DNA of 12,206 bases, taken from Paludibacteraceae bacterium. GTDB taxonomy: Bacteria > Bacteroidota > Bacteroidia > Bacteroidales > Paludibacteraceae. The DNA lies in the NCBI GenBank assembly GCA_018055865.1, contig JAGPGR010000029.1:1-12206 (forward strand). The letters are read 5' to 3'. The translations under genes were made by a program, and so were the position numbers. Below, one piece after another: positions 7,201 to 12,206 of this stretch; within the stretch, counting starts at the first letter, position 1, and each line of letters opens with the position of its first letter. The notes beneath the pieces are model-generated. The model saw only the letters and a list, made by a program, of their open reading frames with translations, was not told the origin of the DNA and ran no database searches.

Positions 7201-9612
7201 ATGAATACCAAAAAAAACTCACTAAGAATGTTCCAAACAACCTCTTTAGGGGTCTGGGGGGCAACTTTACTCCTTTTAATCCTTTTTACAACTGCTTGCC
7301 GGAAGCAAGCCCTGAATCTTCCGGCCAACAGTGAAAACAACCTGAATTTGAATTCACTGCTCACAGTAAAAATAGGTGAAAACACCATTTATACACAGGA
7401 TTTTATCCTTAACCCTGTCGAAATTGACAGCGTAAGTTCTACCGAAATCCCTGTAGCTTTAACGGATAAAAACTACAAAATTCAGCTTGTGGTTAAACCC
7501 GAAACTTCAAACTTTTTCAACATTAATGTTTGGATAAAAGGAGTTCCTTATGCCATTCCGTGCCAGAAATCAGACAAAGTGGATTACCTTTTCTCTTTCG
7601 ATCCGCAGGGGAAAAAATACGGACGTGTACAGATAGCCGGTCAGATGAACGATTGGGCTCCGAATCTTTCGCCCGATTTGCAGCTCAACGACAGCGGGAA
7701 GTACGCCGCCACGCTGAGTTTAAGTCCGGGTACTTACCTGTATCAAATGTTGCTGGACGGCAATCAGAATCACGACTCCAACAATCCTAACAAAGTGGAC
7801 AACGGCTACGGAAAATTCAATTCCATTCTGCAGGTAGCCGGCAATTCCGACAAATTTCCGGTACTGACTACCGATAAGAACGAACGTGGCGAGTTTAAGC
7901 TGACAACGAAAAATGAGGTAAAAAAAGTGTTTGCTTTCTGGCAAAATTACCTGTTGCCCGAAAGTTTTGTGAATATGGAGGATGGCACTATCAGCATCGA
8001 AATACCAAAAGAAGCCGGCAAAACCGAACGTTCGTTTATCCGTGTGTGGGCTGCCAACGACTGGGGAGTGAGCAACGATGTACTTGTGCCCCTGAAACGC
8101 GGAAAAATTCTGATCAAATCGTCCGAAATAAATCGCCACGATCATCACGCCCAAATCATGTACTTCATGCTGGTGGATCGTTTCAAAAATGGAAATACCG
8201 CGAACGACCGACCTATGAACCGGCCGGATGTGCATCCGAAAGTGGATTTCTTCGGCGGTGATCTTACCGGATTGCAGCAGGTAATCAACGATGAATATTT
8301 CAAAAAACTGGGTGTGAACACGCTCTGGATTTCACCGCTGAACCAGAATCCCGACGAACCGTACGGATTTTATGCACCAAAAAACACCAAATTTTCCGGT
8401 TATCACGGCTATTGGCCCGTTTCTTTCAGTAAGGTCGACGACCGGTTTGGTTCCAATCAGGAGTTGAAAGACCTGGTGAACAACGCACACAATAAGGACA
8501 TGAACATTCTGCTTGATTATGTGGCACATCACGTTCATGAACTGAATCCGCTTTACAAAAACAATCCGGAGTATTTCACTTCACTTTATCTGCCTGACGG
8601 AACCTTAAACACCGAACGCTGGAACGATTACCGGTTGACCACCTGGTTCGATACATTCATGCCTACTATTGATTATGCTAATCCGACTGTAATAGAAATG
8701 ATGACCGACAGTGCCATGTTCTGGCTCAACGAATTTCAGCTGGACGGTTTCCGCCACGATGCCTGCAAACACGTAGATTTGCCATTCTGGCGTACGCTTA
8801 CTAAAAAAATAAAGGAAAACAACAAGGGAAAAAATATGTATCAGATAGGTGAAACCTACGGAAGTCCGGAACTAATCAACAGCTACCTGAATACCGGAAT
8901 GCTCGACGGACAGTTTGATTTCAATGTATTTGAAGATGCCAATACAAGTTTTGCAGGTGTGGGCGTTCCGGATCTGCAACGCGTGAATGCCGTTTTGCAA
9001 AGCAGTCTGAAAACGTACGGCTCTCACAACCTGATGGGCTATATTTCGGGCAACCACGACAAACCCCGCTTCATGGCACTGGCTTCGGGCGATATGAAAT
9101 TCGGCGAAGACAGTAAAGCCGCCGGCTGGAACCGTGAAATAGGAATTACAGACAGCACCGCGTATGACAAAATGGCGTTGATGCAAACTTTCATACTTAC
9201 TATACCGGGCATTCCGGTGATATTCTACGGAGATGAAATAGGGCTTACAGGTGCCAATGATCCGGATTGCCGTAGAATGATGCGATTCGAAGACTGGAAC
9301 AAGCGCGAGCAAAAGTTATTTGACAAAACCGCTGCACTTGCCAAATTGCGCAACAGCAATCCGGCACTTATTTACGGCGATTTTATCAATCTGTACACGT
9401 CAGTTGATAGTTGGGTTTACGCCCGGAAATATTTCGATAAAACAGTCATAGTTTTGATTAACAATTCGAATCAACCCAAAAATATGGAAGTTGAGATTCC
9501 GAAAAATCTCCAAAAAACATTCAAGGCCAACTTTGGAAGTAAATTCACGTTGAAAGATGGAAAATTGAAAATAAATTTGGGAGCGTATGAGAGTGAGGTA
9601 CTTGCCCCCTGA
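7201..9612 (+). CDS. GH13 alpha-amylase lipoprotein with N-terminal CBM48/E-set-like module
   Basis: An 803-residue protein. Residues 17-33 are a lipoprotein signal ending in FTTAC, with Cys33 the likely lipidated residue. Residues about 50-135 are a beta-rich region I cannot name; about 139-212 resemble a glycogen-binding (CBM48/AMPK-type) module (GRVQIAGQMNDWAP, then SLSPGTYLYQMLLDG). The GH13 barrel starts near 318 (QIMYFMLVDRFKNG), with region I D439YVAHH444, region II G516FRHD520 (nucleophile D520), region III G550ETYGS (acid/base E551) and region IV SGNHD620. All three catalytic carboxylates are present. In region I the usual Asn is His443. It probably hydrolyses starch or longer maltodextrins at a membrane surface. 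The residues after Cys33 (RKQALNL) are basic, unlike the acidic export tag of surface lipoproteins, so a periplasm-facing anchor is possible. It is the last glycan gene of the run. Confidence 0.9.
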   Translation: MNTKKNSLRMFQTTSLGVWGATLLLLILFTTACRKQALNLPANSENNLNLNSLLTVKIGENTIYTQDFILNPVEIDSVSSTEIPVALTDKNYKIQLVVKPETSNFFNINVWIKGVPYAIPCQKSDKVDYLFSFDPQGKKYGRVQIAGQMNDWAPNLSPDLQLNDSGKYAATLSLSPGTYLYQMLLDGNQNHDSNNPNKVDNGYGKFNSILQVAGNSDKFPVLTTDKNERGEFKLTTKNEVKKVFAFWQNYLLPESFVNMEDGTISIEIPKEAGKTERSFIRVWAANDWGVSNDVLVPLKRGKILIKSSEINRHDHHAQIMYFMLVDRFKNGNTANDRPMNRPDVHPKVDFFGGDLTGLQQVINDEYFKKLGVNTLWISPLNQNPDEPYGFYAPKNTKFSGYHGYWPVSFSKVDDRFGSNQELKDLVNNAHNKDMNILLDYVAHHVHELNPLYKNNPEYFTSLYLPDGTLNTERWNDYRLTTWFDTFMPTIDYANPTVIEMMTDSAMFWLNEFQLDGFRHDACKHVDLPFWRTLTKKIKENNKGKNMYQIGETYGSPELINSYLNTGMLDGQFDFNVFEDANTSFAGVGVPDLQRVNAVLQSSLKTYGSHNLMGYISGNHDKPRFMALASGDMKFGEDSKAAGWNREIGITDSTAYDKMALMQTFILTIPGIPVIFYGDEIGLTGANDPDCRRMMRFEDWNKREQKLFDKTAALAKLRNSNPALIYGDFINLYTSVDSWVYARKYFDKTVIVLINNSNQPKNMEVEIPKNLQKTFKANFGSKFTLKDGKLKINLGAYESEVLAP

Positions 9613-9672
9613 TATTCTCCAAAAAGGACTTTCCGGTTATTAAAAGATTAGTCAACCCTACTTAGAAATCCT

Positions 9673-9689
9673 TTTTCGATAATCGAAAA
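9673..9689. promoter_or_regulatory. 17-bp dyad just upstream of the DUF4375 gene
   Basis: TTTTCGAT and ATCGAAAA are perfect inverted 8-mers around one base, ending 10 bp before the ATG at 9700. As DNA it looks like a dimeric protein binding site; as RNA it could fold as a 6-bp stem with a 5-nt loop over the ribosome-binding region. No known regulator matches it. It is the only notable element in the 87-bp gap. Confidence 0.45.
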
Positions 9690-9699
9690 TCAATATAAT

Positions 9700-10197
9700 A
9701 TGATAAAAATCAGTGAAACCAAAATAAAAAAAGCCGGAGAAACCGGCGTGAATGAATTTCTGCAGGTATTTACCGATGCCTATCTGGATGCATTGGGTGG
9801 AAACCTGACTGCTGAAAATATGCACTTGCTCAACGGGAATCAGCACACGCTGCTGGCTTATCATTTTCTGAAGGAAGAAGTGATGTACGGTGGTTTTGTG
9901 CAACTGATTCAAAACGGCTACGGCGGCTACATTTTCGGTAATCCGGTAGCAAAAGCCCTGAAATTGTTTGGTGCGGCAGATGCAGCCAAAATCATTTACA
10001 AAGCTAAAGAAATCTACGATTTCAACCGTGAAGAGCTGGAACGCGAAACAACCGACGAAGAATTTGCGGCTATGTACGTGGACTTTGAGCAGTTTGATGA
10101 GCTGGAAGAGCGATTCTTTGAAATGGAAGAAAAGCAATCAGCCATCATTGCCGCCTACGTGGATGAAAATATCGGGGAATTTGGGAGTATTGAGTAG
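9700..10197 (+). CDS. DUF4375 (DMP19-family) small acidic protein
   Basis: A 165-residue cytoplasmic protein without signal peptide. It fits the DUF4375/DMP19 family: HFLKEEVMYGGFVQLIQNGYG (about 65-85), with the E-V-x-x-GGF-x-Q-x-x-x-N pattern, then AKALKLFGAADAAKIIYKAKEIYDF (about 84-108). The last 56 residues (110-165) hold about 20 acidic against 4 basic residues. Neisseria DMP19 is a dsDNA mimic that blocks a transcription factor; whether that holds for this member is unknown. It is 87 bp after the amylase on the same strand and converges with the acyltransferase. It does not look like part of glucan metabolism, and the upstream dyad (9673-9689) suggests its own control. Start chosen as the only ATG giving the full conserved domain. 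Confidence 0.75.
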   Translation: MIKISETKIKKAGETGVNEFLQVFTDAYLDALGGNLTAENMHLLNGNQHTLLAYHFLKEEVMYGGFVQLIQNGYGGYIFGNPVAKALKLFGAADAAKIIYKAKEIYDFNREELERETTDEEFAAMYVDFEQFDELEERFFEMEEKQSAIIAAYVDENIGEFGSIE

Positions 10198-10273
10198 CTG
10201 TGTCTTTGAAAGAAGCTGCCTCCTTAAGTCCCTTTTCGGGGGCGTGAACTGACTCGCTTGTCAAATTCTGATA

Positions 10274-10287
10274 TCGGGATTCGGGAT
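10274..10287. repeat. Perfect two-unit 7-bp tandem repeat in a convergent gap
   Basis: TCGGGAT is repeated twice without spacer in the 101-bp gap between the converging DUF4375 and acyltransferase genes. Its unit differs from AACTCAG of the amylase array, but it shares the 7-bp period seen at the other three places. Confidence 0.6.
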
Positions 10288-10298
10288 AGAAACCAGGG

Positions 10299-11123
10299 TT
10301 AGGGAGCTAATTCATATACCTTGCCTCTCACCCAGTCTGCCCATTCCACAGGAGTTTTGCTTTTATCAAAAGTAGTATAAGGTATCGGTTTGCCAATTCT
10401 TATCTTAAAATGGTTGCCATGCTGTTTGAACATTTCATTTACCAGATAAAGCATCTCTATGTTGGGTAGCCCCAGTTTTGTACGGATTATGGACAGATTG
10501 TAAAAAAAGTTGGAATTCCTGCCCTCGAAGTAGATGGGCACGACATTCCGCCGGGTTTGAACAGCTTTCGACACAAACGACTTTTTCCAGGGTAAATCCT
10601 GGATTTTCCCTTTCACTTTTCTGGAACACGTACCGGCAGGAAAAGTAATCAGTTGGTTTTCCGAATTAAAAAAAGCTTCCACGGCTTTGGCATTTTCCCT
10701 TACACCGGCAGCCTGCCCAACCTTGCTCACAGGCAGAAACATCTCTTTCATCGGGTCCAGAAACATCAGCACATCGTTGGCAAAATACTTGACTTTGTCG
10801 TCGTATTTCCGGCCCAGCAACAATCCGAGAATAACACTGTCGAGCCCTCCCAGCGGATGATTACTCACAAAAATATAACGACCACCCTTCGGCGGCAGGT
10901 TTTCTACTCCTTCAAAATCGGCACTTACCTCCAGCAATTCGTTTATCGCTTTTTCAATAAAATCAACATTTTTCTTTCCATGTACGCGCACGAAAAATGC
11001 ATTTAATTCATCCTGATGCATAATCCGTTTGAGATAACGGACTATAACTTTAGGGAACTTTTTGTCGGGAGCCTTCACTTTGATTATTTCTTCAATATCA
11101 AAACGCATTATCTTATCTTCCAT
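10299..11123 (-). CDS. PlsC-like lysophospholipid/glycerol acyltransferase (LPLAT superfamily)
   Basis: Read from the ATG at 11123, the protein has 274 residues (MEDKIMRFDIEE...). It carries the acyltransferase motif SNHPLGGLD (87-95), a variant with five rather than four residues between His89 and Asp95, and FPAGTCSRK (161-169), the equivalent of the FPEGTRS block. A further block, VVPIYFEGRNS (194-204), matches motif IV position. Members transfer acyl chains to lysophospholipids or to lyso-aminolipids at the inner membrane. The family includes GlsA/OlsA-type O-acyltransferases, but no GlsB-like partner is next to it, so I give no symbol. An upstream ATG at 11240 would add 39 residues of low-complexity character and would lie upstream of the predicted promoter, so it is rejected; an ATG at 11108 is a credible alternative. 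Confidence 0.85.
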   Translation of the reverse strand: MEDKIMRFDIEEIIKVKAPDKKFPKVIVRYLKRIMHQDELNAFFVRVHGKKNVDFIEKAINELLEVSADFEGVENLPPKGGRYIFVSNHPLGGLDSVILGLLLGRKYDDKVKYFANDVLMFLDPMKEMFLPVSKVGQAAGVRENAKAVEAFFNSENQLITFPAGTCSRKVKGKIQDLPWKKSFVSKAVQTRRNVVPIYFEGRNSNFFYNLSIIRTKLGLPNIEMLYLVNEMFKQHGNHFKIRIGKPIPYTTFDKSKTPVEWADWVRGKVYELAP

Positions 11124-11151
11124 ACATTGATTTTGTCTGTTTGTAAAAATG

Positions 11152-11159
11152 CAAAAATA
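11152..11159 (-). promoter_or_regulatory. Candidate -7 element of the acyltransferase gene
   Basis: On the minus strand TATTTTTG fits TAnnTTTG exactly. No good -33 TTTG is found 19-21 bp upstream. Transcription from it would start near 11146, about 23 nt before the ATG at 11123, and so supports that start over the one at 11240. Confidence 0.4.
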
Positions 11160-11231
11160 CAAAAACTTATTAAAATCCATATGCTTAGTGTGTTCATTCA
11201 CTATCATCATTTTCCAAAATAGCGAAATATT

Positions 11232-11245
11232 ATTCCCCACTTTTC
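11232..11245. repeat. Distant inverted copy of the MraZ-site core
   Basis: ATTCCCCACTTTTC is the exact 14-bp reverse complement of 11405-11418, which is the downstream half of the MraZ box. The two copies are about 173 bp apart, centre to centre. The other TGGGG unit is not kept here (TGTTG instead). It lies about 110 bp upstream of the acyltransferase start. Confidence 0.7.
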
Positions 11246-11301
11246 AACATTATTTATAAATTTATTCCAGTATAAACGTAATTAACTGATAATGTATATA
11301 T

Positions 11302-11310
11302 TGTGAATAA
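11302..11310 (-). promoter_or_regulatory. DnaA-box-like 9-mer, consensus match
   Basis: On the minus strand this reads TTATTCACA, which fits the E. coli DnaA-box consensus TTATNCACA at every position. It lies in the AT-rich gap upstream of mraZ together with three one-off variants. Isolated matches occur by chance in AT-rich DNA, so only the clustering gives it weight. Confidence 0.4.
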
Positions 11311-11372
11311 CAACTAAATAGATTCAATAGATGAAAACTTGTTAAAAAACCGGCTTAAAATAACTAATAACT

Positions 11373-11393
11373 TGTTGATAACTTTGTTGATAA
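11373..11393. repeat. Two direct TGTTGATAA repeats, DnaA-box-like
   Basis: TGTTGATAA occurs at 11373-11381 and 11385-11393, 12 bp apart; with flanking base the shared unit is TTGTTGATAA. The reverse complement TTATCAACA is one mismatch from the DnaA box TTATCCACA. A similar TTTTCAACA lies at 11241-11249. The repeats directly precede the MraZ box. Confidence 0.5.
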
Positions 11394-11400
11394 ATAATTG

Positions 11401-11415
11401 TGGGGAAAAGTGGGG
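11401..11415 (+). promoter_or_regulatory. MraZ box (two TGGGN units with 10-bp period)
   Basis: TGGGG (11401-11405) and TGGGG (11411-11415) are separated by 5 bp (AAAAG). This is the known MraZ operator layout, direct TGGGN repeats with 5-bp spacers, upstream of mraZ itself. It ends 54 bp before the mraZ ATG and falls on the expected -33 position of the candidate promoter, which fits autorepression. A third unit, present in E. coli, is not seen. Confidence 0.85.
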
Positions 11416-11431
11416 AATTTCAAAAAAAAGA

Positions 11432-11439
11432 TATATTTT
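11432..11439 (+). promoter_or_regulatory. Candidate mraZ -7 promoter element
   Basis: TATATTTT matches TAnnTTTG in all but the last base. Transcription would start near 11446, about 24 nt before the ATG at 11470. The matching -33 position falls in the MraZ box and has no TTTG. Confidence 0.35.
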
Positions 11440-11469
11440 TACCGTTGGAAAAATAGATCCATTAAAAAC

Positions 11470-11928
11470 ATGTCAACATTTATAGGTAAATATGACGCAA
11501 AAGCCGATGTAAAGGGACGTATATTCATTCCGTCCGTTTACAGAAAAGTGCTGCCTGATGGAGAAAAAGACAGGCTTGTAATGAGAAAGGATGCCGACAA
11601 TGACTGCCTGATACTTTTTCCGGAATCCGTATGGAACAAAAAAATAGCTGAACTGAAGTCGAATCTGGATGAATGGGATGCCGACGACCAACTTTTGCTG
11701 ATGCAATTTGTGTCGGATGCCGAGTGGCTTGATATTGACTCACAGGGACGTGTACTTATTTCGAAACGATATCTGGACCTTATCGGTATAGAAAACAGCG
11801 AGGTGATGTTTGTGGGGATGATGGATCGATTTGCAGTGTGGGGACGCCAGCGATATGAAGAGGTGAAATTGCCGGCCGGGGATTTTGCAGCCAAACTGAG
11901 AGAGAAAATGAAAAGCACTGCCCTATAA
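11470..11928 (+). CDS. mraZ: MraZ, dcw-cluster transcriptional regulator
   Basis: A 152-residue protein of usual MraZ length made of two AbrB/SpoVT-like swapped-hairpin halves. Each half has the family DNA-contact motif: DVKGR (13-17) in MSTFIGKYDAKADVKGRIFIP, and DSQGR (90-94) in WLDIDSQGRVLISKRYLDLIGI. MraZ forms ring oligomers that bind TGGGN repeats and represses its own operon in E. coli; such a site lies 54 bp upstream. The start at 11470 gives the canonical N-terminus; a TTG at 11398 in the same frame would add 24 basic and aromatic residues and overlaps the operator, so it is rejected. It is followed 30 bp later by rsmH, the standard order of the dcw cluster. Confidence 0.96.
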   Translation: MSTFIGKYDAKADVKGRIFIPSVYRKVLPDGEKDRLVMRKDADNDCLILFPESVWNKKIAELKSNLDEWDADDQLLLMQFVSDAEWLDIDSQGRVLISKRYLDLIGIENSEVMFVGMMDRFAVWGRQRYEEVKLPAGDFAAKLREKMKSTAL

Positions 11929-11958
11929 ATATATGTAGAGTACTTTTTAAGTTACAAC

Positions 11959-12206
11959 GTGAAAACAAAACATAAAATAAAAGATGTTTCGGCACCAAAA
12001 TTAATCCCTTCGGGCAGTGGGGAAGCTTACCACATACCTGCATTATTGACTGAAACCATCGATGGGCTGAACATCAAGGCCGACGGCGTGTATGTGGATG
12101 TGACCTTCGGAGGCGGCGGACATTCAAAAGAGATATTGAAGCATCTGAACGAAAACGGCAGATTACTTGGCTTTGACCAGGATGAAGACGCGCTTCAGAA
12201 TATGAT
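11959..12206 (+). CDS. rsmH: RsmH, 16S rRNA (cytosine-1402-N4)-methyltransferase, 5' part (cut by window edge)
   Basis: Eighty-two codons are visible. From residue about 24 the sequence reads [14 protein letters not shown], the family N-terminus, followed by [12 protein letters not shown] (SAM-binding loop) and [12 protein letters not shown] (second SAM-contact strand). The enzyme methylates C1402 of 16S rRNA using SAM in the cytoplasm. No ATG is available in frame after the mraZ stop; the only credible initiator is GTG at 11959, which gives an N-terminal tail of about 23 residues ([14 protein letters not shown]...) before the conserved start. It lies 30 bp after mraZ and is certainly in the same operon. 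Confidence 0.95.
   Translation, partial: MKTKHKIKDVSAPKLIPSGSGEAYHIPALLTETIDGLNIKADGVYVDVTFGGGGHSKEILKHLNENGRLLGFDQDEDALQNM

Larger units (their letters stand above)
11124..11469. promoter_or_regulatory. Divergent control region between the acyltransferase and mraZ
   Basis: This 346-bp, very AT-rich gap holds no gene. It contains a candidate acyltransferase promoter (11152-11159), an inverted copy of the MraZ-site core (11232-11245), DnaA-box-like 9-mers (11241-11249, 11302-11310, 11373-11381, 11385-11393), the MraZ box (11401-11415) and a candidate mraZ -7 element (11432-11439). Confidence 0.75.

Noticed and set aside
10218..10243. Hairpin GCCTCC/GGGGGC between the convergent genes as a terminator
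   Set aside because: The stem needs a G-U pair, the loop is 14 nt and no T-run follows in either direction; too weak to annotate.
10299..11123. Assignment as glsA of the glycine-lipid pathway
   Set aside because: The fold fits, but no GlsB-like N-acyltransferase gene is adjacent, and motif resemblance alone cannot separate it from other LPLAT members.
11124..11240. N-terminal extension of the acyltransferase to an ATG at 11240
   Set aside because: The added 39 residues are not typical of the family and would require transcription from upstream of the MraZ-like repeat; the candidate -7 element at 11152-11159 lies inside it.
11241..11400. Chromosomal replication origin
   Set aside because: Only one full-consensus DnaA box, and no dnaA, dnaN or other origin-linked gene in view; kept only as a cluster worth checking.
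11398..11469. Start of mraZ at TTG 11398
   Set aside because: It would put the MraZ box within the gene; the ATG at 11470 gives the canonical MraZ N-terminus.
1..12206. Insertion sequence, prophage, CRISPR array or tRNA gene
   Set aside because: No transposase or integrase motif, no terminal inverted repeats with target duplication, no regularly spaced repeats of CRISPR length and no tRNA cloverleaf was seen.

Overview
The window looks chromosomal and comes from the phylum Bacteroidota, most likely order Bacteroidales (possibly a Paludibacter/Dysgonomonadaceae-type organism, but I cannot fix the genus). Three things point there: a SusC/RagA-type receptor, promoter elements of the Bacteroidetes form TAnnTTTG, and general lack of strong Shine-Dalgarno sequences.

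Region 1 (1-9612) is an alpha-glucan (starch/maltodextrin) utilisation locus. On the minus strand lies the N-terminal 206 codons of a SusC-like TonB-dependent outer-membrane receptor, cut by the window edge. Divergent from it is a LacI-family regulator. The 321-bp gap between them carries a perfect 12-bp LacI-type operator (793-804) and one candidate promoter for each direction. After the regulator, all on the plus strand, come an MFS sugar symporter of the GPH/SLC45-like type, a SusA-like secreted GH13 neopullulanase/cyclomaltodextrinase, a DUF4153 integral membrane protein, and a large GH13 lipoprotein with an N-terminal glycogen-binding-like module. The inferred flow is: outer-membrane uptake by the SusC-type receptor (a SusD partner is expected beyond the left edge), periplasmic hydrolysis by the SusA-like enzyme, inner-membrane import of small malto-oligosaccharides by the MFS carrier, and LacI control. 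The DUF4153 gene between the two amylases has no known role in this pathway.

Region 2 (9613-11123) holds two unrelated genes that converge: a small acidic DUF4375/DMP19-family protein (plus strand) and a PlsC-like acyltransferase (minus strand).

Region 3 (11124-12206) is the start of the division and cell wall (dcw) cluster: mraZ, then the 5' end of rsmH. Its 346-bp upstream gap has a clear two-unit MraZ box, a distant inverted copy of that site, and several DnaA-box-like 9-mers.

No mobile element, CRISPR array, tRNA or rRNA was seen. The most unusual signals are short 7-bp tandem repeats at four places, one of them inside the amylase gene just after its signal peptide, and the layered regulatory DNA upstream of mraZ. 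I did not find a convincing wholly new system; the remaining novelty lies in DUF4153 being placed within the amylase operon and in the regulatory elements.
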